Shown here piece by piece: positions 1-7,306 of a stretch of 35,965 bases of DNA. The DNA lies in NCBI GenBank assembly GCA_002395225.1, contig DGWH01000113.1, positions 1 to 35,965 of the forward strand, read 5' to 3'. The notes below the pieces were generated by a model. That model was not told the origin of the DNA. It did no database searches and saw only the letters and a program-made list of their open reading frames with translations. This stretch comes from Christensenella sp. UBA4263 (lineage in GTDB: Bacteria; Bacillota; Clostridia; Christensenellales; Aristaeellaceae). Both the position numbers and the translations under genes were made by a program. Numbering within the stretch: the first letter of the stretch is position 1; each line of letters begins with the position of its first letter.

Positions 1-561
1 GAACTGAAAAATGCCCGCTATCTGGCCAGTGATGCCATGCAGCGCCTGATCCGGCCGGGGGACAGGGTTGTCGATGCGACAATGGGAAACGGCGGAGATA
101 CGGTGTTCCTGGCGCAGCTGGTAGGGGAACAGGGACACGTCTATGCCATTGACATTCAGCCTGCGGCGATGGAAAAGACAAAGGAACGTCTTGAGGCGGA
201 ACAGCTGCTTGAACGGGTTTCCTTTTCGCTTGAGGGTCACCAGCATCTGGCTGAATTTGTCAGGGAACCGGTTCAGGCGGTCATGTTCAATCTGGGCTGG
301 CTTCCCGGCGGCGATCATGGATGCACAACGCAGACAGAGACAACCCTTGAGGCTATCTCGCAGGCCTGTGCCTGCCTTCTCCCGGGCGGGATGATCAGCG
401 TATGCGTCTATCCGGGACATGAGGAGGGGAGCCGTGAACTGGAAGCGGTGGCAGCGTTTTGCGCAAGGCTGCCGGTCAGAACTTTTACGGTCCTGCATCA
501 TCGGTTTATCAACGCGCGTTCAGAAACCCCTCAGCTGTTTCTGATACAGAAAAACAGATGA
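1..561 (+). CDS. mnmM: MnmM/YtqB-like SAM-dependent methyltransferase, 5' end outside window
   Basis: The reading frame is open from base 1 through the ATG at 37, and the residues before that ATG (ELKNARYLASDA) look like normal coding sequence, so the gene starts left of the window. The visible part has a class I SAM-binding motif, VVDATMGNGGDT, followed by the acidic end of strand 2 (YAIDIQ) and a FNLGWLPGGDH stretch. These are typical of the family once called 'putative rRNA methylase' (YtqB), whose characterised members methylate the wobble-uridine modification of tRNA (MnmM). The protein is cytosolic and single-domain. The family is certain; the tRNA role is by homology. Confidence 0.85.
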   Translation, partial: ELKNARYLASDAMQRLIRPGDRVVDATMGNGGDTVFLAQLVGEQGHVYAIDIQPAAMEKTKERLEAEQLLERVSFSLEGHQHLAEFVREPVQAVMFNLGWLPGGDHGCTTQTETTLEAISQACACLLPGGMISVCVYPGHEEGSRELEAVAAFCARLPVRTFTVLHHRFINARSETPQLFLIQKNR

Positions 562-612
562 CATCATCGGACAGGTGCAGTTCCCGCATGGCGGGAATAA
601 CGCATCGAAGAA

Positions 613-645
613 CAGGCCGGAGCACGTGATCTGTGCTCCGGCCTG
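613..645. other. 13-bp perfect stem-loop after mnmM
   Basis: CAGGCCGGAGCAC (613-625) and GTGCTCCGGCCTG (633-645) form a perfect 13-bp stem with a 7-nt loop. It lies between the converging mnmM and GGDEF genes, so it could stop or stabilise transcripts from both sides. There is no T tract on either side, so a classical intrinsic terminator is not shown. A shorter stem, TTCCCGC/GCGGGAA, lies just upstream near 581-597. Confidence 0.55.
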
Positions 646-727
646 CTGCGTTCAATTTGCCCTGGGAATGTGATCCATGGAAGGAAGAAGGCGGTTTATC
701 TCACCTGGAATGAAGCGACAACGAGGA

Positions 728-2287
728 CTATTTCCGCGGATGGCGGACTTTTGTCATCTTGACCCGGTACATTTTCTCATCACTCTGGTTCACAAAGGCA
801 TCAATATCGGCAAGGGTTCCGTCATCCTCTGCCCAGCCGCAGCTGAGGGAAATGTCCAGCTTCATGTGCCTGAACTTGTCCTCAATATCCCGCGTCAGTT
901 TCTGGCAGCGTTCATCGATTGCTTTCGTATCGATGCTGCCAATGAAGGCAGTGGCAAATTCATCTCCGCCAAGCCGGGCCGTCAGGCCTTCCGGGAAAGC
1001 GTTCACAATGGTTTCCGCTGTGGTGCACAGCGCTGTATCACCGGCAAGATGTCCCAGGGTATCATTGATCGACTTGAAATTGTCGATGTCCATGAAGACG
1101 ACGGTAATGTGGTTTCCGCGGTTTTGGGCGAGATACTCATAGAAATAGCGGCGGTTATAGAGCTTCGTCAGGGCATCTGTATTGGCGAATTCAAGGATCA
1201 TCTGCTCATATTCCCGCTCGATGGTCACATCCCGGAACATGCAGTAATAACCGGAAATATTCCCGAAATAATCCAGAATCTGCTGCTCGGTGAGCATGAA
1301 CAGGGCCTGGTCTCCGTCATCCTGGGTCATTGACATCTCCTGAACGGAATAATGGTGGCTGTTATTGATCCGCAGTTCAGTGGTCGGCTTGAAGGTTTCT
1401 GTTTTCCACTGGAGGTAATCAATCTCTGTGATGCTGTCTCTCGTAATGCCAAATTCATTCTCAAATCGGGTGTTGATCTGGAGCGGATGAAAATGGTTGT
1501 CACAGAGGAGAATGGGGAAGGGAAGGTTTTCAAGCAGCATTTTGATTTCGAGGCTGGCATTGTTGAGGTCCGTGACATCATGTCCCATGCCGACCGTTCC
1601 CATGACCTCGCCGATCCGGTTAAAGAGCGGGGCTTTGTAAGTCAGAACATGCCGCATTTCCTCGCCCATTTTGACATGTTCATCCATGATGCAGAGCCGC
1701 TTTTTCTCCATGACCTCCCGCTCGGATTCAAGGCAGTGGAACTCGGATTTCCCGCCGTCTTCCGGCGGAACATCCCAGATATAATTATGCGTCTGTCCGC
1801 GAACCTGAGCACGGGTTTTATGAACCACATTCTCAAATGCATGATTGACAATCCAGTGCAGTCCGTCAGCACTTTTGTACCAGATCATATCCGGCAGCAT
1901 GTCAATGGTGGACATCAGGAAATTCTGATACAGCCAGGAATTAAAATGATCTGAAAAATGACGGAGCCATGTCCGGAAGCGCCGAAGCCGAAGGGCATCT
2001 GATTCCATCTGCGGCCAGACTTCACAGGCCTCCGGGAAGGTACTGTCCGGATTGTCAGCAAGCAGGATTCCCTGAAGCAGGGGATACCGGGAAAACGGAA
2101 CAGCATTCAGAAAAGACAGCTGGTCCGTGACAACCAGGGTATCCTGCTCCTTCTCACATTCCGGCAGCGTCTCCGTTGTGCTGATTTGCATGGAAACATT
2201 CTCCGGAAGGGGACACCCGTCAAACAGTGCTTTCAGGGCATCGCCATTCTTTGCGTGGATGTAGACAAACAGTTTTGTACTCAGCAT
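728..2287 (-). CDS. PAS-PAS-GGDEF diguanylate cyclase
   Basis: This 519-residue protein probably makes cyclic di-GMP. The C-terminal GGDEF domain begins at the NTDALTKLYNRRYF motif, has the metal-binding FMDIDNFKSIND segment, and carries an intact active site RLGGDEF at about residues 437-443. Two PAS-like sensor regions precede it: about 125-240, ending in the typical GHDVTD linker, and about 250-360, ending in FRDVT. The first ~115 residues form no domain I recognise. No RxxD inhibitory site lies five residues before GGDEF, so product inhibition through the I-site is not expected. No membrane segment or signal peptide is visible, so sensing is likely cytosolic. The ATG at 2287 has GGAGGTTTCACA before it. 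It is transcribed alone. Confidence 0.9.
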   Translation of the reverse strand: MLSTKLFVYIHAKNGDALKALFDGCPLPENVSMQISTTETLPECEKEQDTLVVTDQLSFLNAVPFSRYPLLQGILLADNPDSTFPEACEVWPQMESDALRLRRFRTWLRHFSDHFNSWLYQNFLMSTIDMLPDMIWYKSADGLHWIVNHAFENVVHKTRAQVRGQTHNYIWDVPPEDGGKSEFHCLESEREVMEKKRLCIMDEHVKMGEEMRHVLTYKAPLFNRIGEVMGTVGMGHDVTDLNNASLEIKMLLENLPFPILLCDNHFHPLQINTRFENEFGITRDSITEIDYLQWKTETFKPTTELRINNSHHYSVQEMSMTQDDGDQALFMLTEQQILDYFGNISGYYCMFRDVTIEREYEQMILEFANTDALTKLYNRRYFYEYLAQNRGNHITVVFMDIDNFKSINDTLGHLAGDTALCTTAETIVNAFPEGLTARLGGDEFATAFIGSIDTKAIDERCQKLTRDIEDKFRHMKLDISLSCGWAEDDGTLADIDAFVNQSDEKMYRVKMTKVRHPRK

Positions 2288-2443
2288 TGTGAAACCTCCG
2301 AATAAATGTTGCGCAATCTGTACTCATATCAGGAGACAGACGGGAAACGGGATGCGGGATACATCTGGGGAGTATATCTGTCGGGCGTCAGATCAGGATC
2401 GATCTTCTGCTCTCATCCTGTTCTCAGAGTTTGTTTAGCCGGT

Positions 2444-2472
2444 ATTATACCATGAAAGCGGAATAAAGTTAA
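2444..2472 (-). promoter_or_regulatory. promoter of the GGDEF gene
   Basis: On the minus strand TTAACT (2472-2467), a 17-bp spacer and TATAAT (2449-2444) form a sigma-A type promoter. It leaves a 5' leader of about 150 bases before the start codon at 2287. I see no c-di-GMP riboswitch consensus in that leader. Confidence 0.6.
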
Positions 2473-2492
2473 GAAAAAATGAAAATTCCCGG

Positions 2493-2521
2493 TTGACAGA
2501 AAGTGAAAGTTGCGATAGAAT
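2493..2521 (+). promoter_or_regulatory. promoter of infC-rpmI-rplT
   Basis: A perfect TTGACA (2493-2498), a 17-bp spacer and TAGAAT (2516-2521) give a strong sigma-A promoter. Transcription would start near 2528. This makes the in-frame TTG at 2493 a promoter element and not a start codon. Confidence 0.8.
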
Positions 2522-2605
2522 ATCGCGCGTACGAAGCAGAAGCCGCCCGCTTCTCGCCCAGCGCCTCAGGTTGCTGCGGCTCATGGCATCTTTAATGTGT
2601 TATGC

Positions 2606-2639
2606 AATGAGAGCGGGTTTGTGCCCGCTCTCATTTTTT
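2606..2639 (+). terminator. leader attenuator before infC
   Basis: AATGAGAGCGGG, a 6-nt loop, CCCGCTCTCATT and a run of T form a strong intrinsic terminator inside the infC 5' leader, between promoter and start codon. In Firmicutes this operon is repressed by ribosomal protein L20 through premature termination in such a leader, so this is probably the regulated terminator. The leader upstream (2528-2605) is shorter than the Bacillus one, so the exact L20 binding site is not clear. Confidence 0.75.
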
Positions 2640-2672
2640 CTGATTCATTTTAGGAGGTGTATCGCTAACAAC

Positions 2673-3248
2673 ATGGCAGCTGATCTGTTGATGAACGAGG
2701 AAATCCGCGACCGTGAGGTCCGAGTGATTGACCAAAACGGGGAGCAGCTCGGGGTACTACCAATCCGTCGAGCACTTGAATTGGCTGAGGAAGCTGGACT
2801 TGATCTGGTGAAGATCGCAGCTACCGCAAAACCGCCTGTCTGTAAGCTCATGGATTATGATAAGTATCGGTATGAGCAGTCCAAAAAGGAGCGGGAGATT
2901 CGTAAGAATCAGAAGGTCGTTTCGATAAAGGAAGTTCAGCTTTCTGCCACCATCGAGGAAAATGATGTCCTGACAAAGGCAAAAGCAGCAATGAAGTTCC
3001 TTAAGAACGGCGATAAGGTCAAGGTGTCAATACGTTTTCGCGGACGCCAGATAACGCATCAGGAAATTGGACTTGCGGTCATGCAGAACTTCGCCGAGCG
3101 AGTCAAGGATTGCGCGACTGTGGAACGGAAACCTCTTGTTGAGGGCCGTCACATGATCATGATTCTGGCTCCCAGAGATCTGTCCAAGGAAACGAAGGCA
3201 GGCAAAAACCCAGAGAAAGAAGCTGTTAAGGCAGCTCCAGCTGAATAA
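2673..3248 (+). CDS. infC: translation initiation factor IF-3
   Basis: IF-3 binds the 30S subunit and checks start-codon pairing. The protein has the conserved N-domain (MNEEIRDREVRVIDQNGEQLG), the linker KPPVCKLMDYDKYRYEQ, and the C-domain (IRFRGRQITHQEIG, then GRHMIMILAP). The start is not settled. ATG 2673 lies 15 bases after the GGAGG of AGGAGGT at 2652, which is long. The in-frame ATC at 2661 lies only 3 bases after GGAGG. IF-3 genes often use rare AUU/AUC/AUA starts for autoregulation, so initiation at ATC 2661 (adding four residues) is a real alternative. It is followed closely by rpmI and rplT in the usual order. Confidence 0.95.
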   Translation: MAADLLMNEEIRDREVRVIDQNGEQLGVLPIRRALELAEEAGLDLVKIAATAKPPVCKLMDYDKYRYEQSKKEREIRKNQKVVSIKEVQLSATIEENDVLTKAKAAMKFLKNGDKVKVSIRFRGRQITHQEIGLAVMQNFAERVKDCATVERKPLVEGRHMIMILAPRDLSKETKAGKNPEKEAVKAAPAE

Positions 3249-3273
3249 ACGTCCGAGAGGAGGATTATCCTTT

Positions 3274-3471
3274 ATGCCTAAGCAAAAAACGCATCGTGGT
3301 GCAGCAAAGCGTCTTAATCTGACAAAGAATGGTCTCGTGAAGAGGGCAAAGGCGTACAAGCGTCACATTCTCAATAAGAAGACCCGTAAGACCAAGCGGA
3401 ATCTCCGCCGTACGGCCTATGTGACCAGTTCTTACGCAACCACAATGAAAAAGCTGATTCCTTATAAATAA
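3274..3471 (+). CDS. rpmI: 50S ribosomal protein L35
   Basis: This 65-residue, very basic protein has the L35 signature PKQKTHRGAAKRLNLTKNG and the C-terminal stretch with TKRNLRRTAYV. Its length is normal for bacterial L35. It sits between infC and rplT, which is the conserved order, with the ribosome site GAGAGGAGG before ATG 3274. It is probably co-regulated with its neighbours through the infC leader. Confidence 0.97.
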   Translation: MPKQKTHRGAAKRLNLTKNGLVKRAKAYKRHILNKKTRKTKRNLRRTAYVTSSYATTMKKLIPYK

Positions 3472-3498
3472 CCTTAGCCAGCAAGGAGGGTTTTAATA

Positions 3499-3849
3499 AT
3501 GGCAAGAATTAAAGCGGCAGTTAATGCCCATAAGAAACGCAGAAAGATTATGAAGCTGGCGAAGGGCTATTTCGGCTCCAAGTCCAAGCAGTATCGTGCA
3601 GCTAAAGAGCAGGTCATGCGTTCCCTGCGCTATGCATACATCGGACGTAAGCTCCGTAAGCGTGATTTCCGTCGTCTGTGGATCGCCCGTATCAACGCGG
3701 CTGCCCGCATGAACGGAATGAGCTATTCCACCTTCATCTGCGGCCTCAAGAAGGCCGGTATCGATCTCAACCGTAAAGTGCTCGCGGATCTCGCCGTCAA
3801 TGATGCCGCCGCGTTCGCGAAACTGGTTGAAGCGGCCAAGAATGCCTGA
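3499..3849 (+). CDS. rplT: 50S ribosomal protein L20
   Basis: This 116-residue, basic protein is of normal L20 length. It shows the AHKKRRKIMKLAKGYFGSKS and LWIARINAAARMNGMSYS motifs of the family. L20 is an early 23S rRNA assembly protein and, in Firmicutes, the repressor of its own operon. GCAAGGAGGG precedes ATG 3499. It is the last gene of the operon, closed by the terminator at 3862. Confidence 0.97.
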   Translation: MARIKAAVNAHKKRRKIMKLAKGYFGSKSKQYRAAKEQVMRSLRYAYIGRKLRKRDFRRLWIARINAAARMNGMSYSTFICGLKKAGIDLNRKVLADLAVNDAAAFAKLVEAAKNA

Positions 3850-3861
3850 TTAGTTTTTTAC

Positions 3862-3897
3862 ATCCTGCTGTATATGTACAGCAGGATTTCTTTTTTT
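3862..3897 (+). terminator. terminator of infC-rpmI-rplT
   Basis: ATCCTGCTGTA, loop TATG and TACAGCAGGAT form an 11-bp perfect stem (3862-3887). It is followed by TTCTTTTTTT. Confidence 0.9.
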
Positions 3898-3904
3898 AGG
3901 GGAA

Positions 3905-3933
3905 TTGTCACATGTATCGCGTTCTGGTATAAT
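3905..3933 (+). promoter_or_regulatory. promoter of the UDG-nfeD-floA operon
   Basis: TTGTCA (3905-3910), a 17-bp spacer and a perfect TATAAT (3928-3933) lie 24 bases before the first glycosylase gene. No other clear promoter is seen before the terminator at 8069, so one transcript may cover six genes. Confidence 0.75.
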
Positions 3934-3957
3934 CAGGAAGTGAAAGAAGGGGCAAAC

Positions 3958-4554
3958 ATGCAGACATCATGGAAAGAACTTTGCAGTGCAGTACAGGGCT
4001 GCACCCGCTGTCCTCTTTCGGCCGGACGGAAACACACGGTGATCGGGGAAGGGGATCTGCACAGCCCGCTGATGCTGGTCGGTGAGGGACCGGGTGAGCA
4101 GGAAGACCTCACCGGACGTCCCTTTGTCGGTGCGGCGGGACAGCTGCTTGATAAAATGCTGGCCGCGATTGGCCTGGACCGCTCCCGCGTGTATATCTGC
4201 AATGTGGTCAAATGCCGACCGCCGCAGAACCGGGTTCCGCAGCCGGAGGAGATGGAGCAGTGCATGGACTATCTCCGGCAGCAGTTTGTCCTGGTGCGTC
4301 CAAAGGTTATTCTGTGCCTCGGGTCGACGCCTTCAAAAGCCCTGATTGATCCGCAGATCCGGATTACCAGACAGCGCGGACAATGGGTGCTGAGGCGGGG
4401 TGTCTGGTTCCTTCCGACCTATCATCCGGCGGCACTGATCTATGATTCCTCCAAGAAAAGAGACTCTTGGGAAGACCTCAAAAAGCTGAGAGCCAAACTG
4501 GATGAACTGAGTCTTTATCCGGACAGAGAGGGAGAATCAGGGAATGCAAAGTGA
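3958..4554 (+). CDS. family 4 uracil-DNA glycosylase, 4Fe-4S type
   Basis: It excises uracil from DNA and leaves an abasic site. The 198-residue protein has all family 4 marks: four cysteines for a 4Fe-4S cluster (C15, C18, C86, C102), the GEGPGEQE motif (42-49) with GRPFVGAAGQLLD, the NVVKCRPPQNR segment (82-92), and a late PTYHPAALI motif. The start is ATG 3958 behind GAAAGAAGGGG; the open frame further upstream runs into the promoter. Its last 11 bases overlap the next gene, so the two glycosylases are translationally coupled. Family assignment is firm. Confidence 0.93.
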   Translation: MQTSWKELCSAVQGCTRCPLSAGRKHTVIGEGDLHSPLMLVGEGPGEQEDLTGRPFVGAAGQLLDKMLAAIGLDRSRVYICNVVKCRPPQNRVPQPEEMEQCMDYLRQQFVLVRPKVILCLGSTPSKALIDPQIRITRQRGQWVLRRGVWFLPTYHPAALIYDSSKKRDSWEDLKKLRAKLDELSLYPDREGESGNAK

Positions 4555-5182
4555 AAGGAAAACAGGCAGTGTCCTTTCAGGAAGCGGTCTGCCGGAGCTG
4601 CGGGAAGCGCTGCGCGAACGGTTTGAACAGACGTGGCCGGGCCAAAGCGAGGCCCTTGTATTTGGCGAGGGGCCGGTCAATCCCCGGCTGATGCTGATCG
4701 GCGAGGCGCCGGGGGAACAGGAAACACTTATGCACCGCCCTTTTGTGGGGAAAGCTGGGAAGAATCTGGATCATTTCCTGATGCTGTCCGGTCTGCTGCG
4801 GGAGGAAATTTACATTACGAATGTGGTCAAGATCCGCCCGACCAAACAGGGAAAGAGCGGGAGGGTCAGCAACCGGCAGCCCAACCGGGAGGAACTTGCG
4901 TTTTTCATTCCGGAACTTCTCCGGGAAATTGAGCTGGTCGGACCGGAAATGATCGCGGTTCTGGGGAATACTCCGCTGCATGCGCTGGCGGGCAAAGGGG
5001 TGATGATCGGGGAGGTCCATGGACGCTTTGTCCCGATCGCCGATACAGAGCGGACATGCTTTGCCCTATATCATCCGGCCAGCCTCATCTATAATCCGGG
5101 ACTGAGGGAGGTGTACGAAGCGGATATTCGTACACTTGCGGAGACCCTCAGCCAAAAGTCAGACGGGTCTGAACGGCCATAG
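4544..5182 (+). CDS. uracil-DNA glycosylase-like paralogue without Fe-S cysteines
   Basis: The 212-residue protein shares the glycosylase core with its upstream neighbour: GEAPGEQE (53-60), RPFVGKAGKNLD, TNVVKIRP (93-99) and YHPASLIYNPG. The four cluster cysteines are missing: the N-terminal CxxC region is replaced by an unrelated helix-rich stretch, and the third cysteine is I97. It therefore belongs to the UDG superfamily but should not hold an iron-sulfur cluster. Substrate and activity are unknown. ATG 4544 overlaps the stop of the previous gene, behind GGGAGAA. It may be a repaired-duplication paralogue that recognises a different lesion, or a DNA-binding partner of the first enzyme; both are inference. 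Confidence 0.8.
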   Translation: MQSERKTGSVLSGSGLPELREALRERFEQTWPGQSEALVFGEGPVNPRLMLIGEAPGEQETLMHRPFVGKAGKNLDHFLMLSGLLREEIYITNVVKIRPTKQGKSGRVSNRQPNREELAFFIPELLREIELVGPEMIAVLGNTPLHALAGKGVMIGEVHGRFVPIADTERTCFALYHPASLIYNPGLREVYEADIRTLAETLSQKSDGSERP

Positions 5183-5202
5183 AATAGAAAGGGAGTGAAT
5201 GA

Positions 5203-5688
5203 ATGGAACGTTTTCTGGTGGATCTTCTGCCGATTGTGCTCAGCTATGTGGCAGGGATCGCGATGGTGACGGTTGAGGTGTTTATTCCGGGCTTTGGTCT
5301 GCCCGGCATTTCCGGTGTGATCCTTTTGCTGATAGGCGGATGGCTGACGGCCAAAACCTATTCTCTTGGCATTGCCATTCTGGTCATGGTCATTGTGGTG
5401 GCCATTCTGGCCGTTGTCATCCTGGTTTTCCTTCGCTCGGCATCCAAGGGACGGCTGAAAAAGTCGCCGTTTTTCCTGAAAGCACAGGAAGAGATGCCTG
5501 AGAAAAAGAAGGACCACATTGCGGTGGGCAGAAAAGGAAAGACGGTCACGGCGCTTCGTCCTGCCGGAATCGCTCTGTTTGATAATGTGCGTGCCGATGT
5601 GGTGGCAGACGGGGAATTCATCCAGGCGGATGTGCCGGTTACGGTCACAGAGGTCAGGGGAAACCGGATTGTCGTAAAGGCCGTGTAA
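5203..5688 (+). CDS. nfeD: NfeD family membrane protein
   Basis: This 161-residue protein is a short NfeD of the kind that accompanies flotillins. Hydrophobic segments at about 8-30, 34-50 and 53-75 should anchor it in the membrane. The soluble end (about 105-161) has the OB-fold pattern VGRKGKTVTALRPAGIALFDN, with G and V spacing typical of NfeD. The serine-protease half of long NfeD proteins is absent. It is encoded directly before floA, as in Bacillus and Clostridia, and the two probably act in the same membrane microdomain. AAAGGGAGTG precedes ATG 5203. Confidence 0.9.
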   Translation: MERFLVDLLPIVLSYVAGIAMVTVEVFIPGFGLPGISGVILLLIGGWLTAKTYSLGIAILVMVIVVAILAVVILVFLRSASKGRLKKSPFFLKAQEEMPEKKKDHIAVGRKGKTVTALRPAGIALFDNVRADVVADGEFIQADVPVTVTEVRGNRIVVKAV

Positions 5689-5743
5689 ATGGCAACTTCA
5701 GTGACAGAGGTCACTGCAGAAATATAAAGGAGGATTTAAGGGT

Positions 5744-6727
5744 ATGGTACAGGGAATTATCGTGATTGTTGTTATTCTTGTTGCACTGCTGGTATTCTTC
5801 CACTTTATTCCGGTGGGACTCTGGGTTTCCGCCATGGCATCCGGTGTTCATATTTCGGTAGGAACACTGATCGGCATGCGGATCCGTCGGGTTTCCCCGA
5901 ATAAGATTGTTGTGCCGCTAATCAAGGCGGAAAAGGCCGGTCTTAAGCTGGACATCGGACGGATGGAGGCTCATTTCCTGGCCGGCGGCAATCTGGACCG
6001 TGTGGTGACGGCCCTGATTACGGCCCGGGGCGCCAACATCAGCCTGGACTTCCCGGAAGCGTGCGCCATCGACCTGGCGGGACGCGATGTGCTGCAGGCG
6101 GTTCAGATGAGCGTTAACCCGAAGGTCATCGAGACACCGACGGTTGCGGCCATTGCCAAGGATGGTATTGAACTTCGTGCCAAAGCCCGTGTTACGGTGC
6201 GTGCCAATATTGAACGCCTGGTCGGCGGTGCCGGCGAGGAAACGATTGTCGCCCGTGTTGGTGAGGGCATCGTTACCACGGTCGGTTCTGCGGAGACGCA
6301 CAAGGCCGTTCTTGAGAATCCGGACCTGATCAGCCGTACCGTGCTGAGCAAGGGCCTGGATGCCGGAACTGCCTTTGAAATTCTCTCTATCGATATCGCC
6401 GACGTGGATGTCGGACGGAACATCGGCGCACAGCTGCAGATGGATCAGGCGGAAGCGGATCGCCGCATTGCGCAGGCCAAGGCCGAGGAGCGCCGCGCCA
6501 TGGCAGTTGCCCGCGAGCAGGAGATGAAAGCGGAGGCACAGGAGCAGCGTGCCAAGGTTATCGAGGCAGAGGCGGAGGTCCCGCGCGCCATGGCTGCCGC
6601 GCTTCGCGAGGGCAAACTGGGCGTCATGGATTATTACGAGATGAAAAATACCATTGCAGATACGGAAATGCGTGAAGCAATTGCCGGTGCAAACGGTGAA
6701 AGCGGACGGAAAGAGACCAAAAGGTAA
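5744..6727 (+). CDS. floA: flotillin-like protein FloA
   Basis: FloA scaffolds functional membrane microdomains. The 327-residue protein has the family layout: an N-terminal membrane hairpin (about 3-25), the SPFH region with IRRVSPNKIVVPLIKAEKAG, and a long Glu/Ala-rich coiled coil (about 230-290) ending near DYYEMKNTIADTEMR. Length is normal. AAGGAGGATTTAAGGGT precedes ATG 5744. A 7-bp hairpin, CAGTGAC/GTCACTG (5699-5716), lies just upstream between nfeD and floA. Codon choice is richer in CGT and GTT than in neighbouring enzymes, which may reflect high expression. Confidence 0.95.
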   Translation: MVQGIIVIVVILVALLVFFHFIPVGLWVSAMASGVHISVGTLIGMRIRRVSPNKIVVPLIKAEKAGLKLDIGRMEAHFLAGGNLDRVVTALITARGANISLDFPEACAIDLAGRDVLQAVQMSVNPKVIETPTVAAIAKDGIELRAKARVTVRANIERLVGGAGEETIVARVGEGIVTTVGSAETHKAVLENPDLISRTVLSKGLDAGTAFEILSIDIADVDVGRNIGAQLQMDQAEADRRIAQAKAEERRAMAVAREQEMKAEAQEQRAKVIEAEAEVPRAMAAALREGKLGVMDYYEMKNTIADTEMREAIAGANGESGRKETKR

Positions 6728-6734
6728 CCTGCCG

Positions 6735-6764
6735 GTTTCCGTCCGGCCTTGTCCGGACGGAAAC
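6735..6764 (+). other. 12-bp perfect stem-loop downstream of floA
   Basis: GTTTCCGTCCGG (6735-6746) and CCGGACGGAAAC (6753-6764) pair perfectly around a 6-nt loop. No T run follows, so it is more likely an mRNA-stabilising or processing element than a full terminator. It would raise floA message relative to the genes behind it. Confidence 0.6.
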
Positions 6765-6796
6765 TGAATTCGGTATGAAGGGAGGCGGTTAATGGC

Positions 6797-7306
6797 ATGG
6801 ATATGGAAGAACTGCTGGGATTTATACCGGCGATTATTATCTTTCTGGCCGTCATGCTGACGAGCGGGAAGAAAAATAACAAGACAAAGAAACAGGCACC
6901 TCCGAAACAAACCGCCCAATCCGGGAAGAAGCCGGATGCACGTTCAATCGGCAAAGCCATAGCAGCCGAGAAGAAAAAAGAAGCGAAGAAACCGGTCGAT
7001 GCAGACTCTGCTCCGCAGGGCGTGGATCCCTGTCACGAGGATATGCTGGGGCCCCGGGAGGAACAGATGGAGTATCGTCACTCCAGCGAAGCAGAGCTTG
7101 CCGAAGCGGGGGAGGGCGAGGATCCCTGTCACGTCGGATACGCGGCGGAAACCCATGTTGATGAGGAGCCCCATGAGGACAATGACCGGGTGTTCACCCC
7201 GGGCGCCGTCGGGGATGCCATTGTCATGGCCGAGATACTGAAGCGTCCCGCAGAACGCCGGCGGGAGCGTCCGCGATACCGTTATGGAAAGGCAGCAAAT
7301 GAGTGA
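6797..7306 (+). CDS. small membrane-anchored protein with two DPCH motifs, unknown function
   Basis: I do not recognise a named family. The 169-residue protein begins with a single membrane segment (about 7-23), followed by a Lys-rich region (24-66) that should be cytoplasmic, and an acidic middle. Two copies of the motif DPCH (77-80 and 109-112), each preceded by Gly plus an acidic or hydrophobic residue, are its most striking mark and could bind a metal or each other. The end (IVMAEILKRPAERRRERPR) resembles the conserved tail of other small Clostridia proteins of this layout. GGGAGGCGG precedes ATG 6797; ATG 6803 is also possible. Its place between floA and a response regulator suggests a membrane-microdomain role, by context only. 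Confidence 0.75.
   Translation: MDMEELLGFIPAIIIFLAVMLTSGKKNNKTKKQAPPKQTAQSGKKPDARSIGKAIAAEKKKEAKKPVDADSAPQGVDPCHEDMLGPREEQMEYRHSSEAELAEAGEGEDPCHVGYAAETHVDEEPHEDNDRVFTPGAVGDAIVMAEILKRPAERRRERPRYRYGKAANE

Noticed and set aside
2288..2443. A c-di-GMP riboswitch before the GGDEF gene
   Set aside because: The leader lacks the conserved receptor-loop and purine-rich core sequences of GEMM-I or GEMM-II.
5918..6919. 333-codon open frame antisense to floA
   Set aside because: FloA is complete on the plus strand, and the minus frame spans a perfect intergenic hairpin with no family match.
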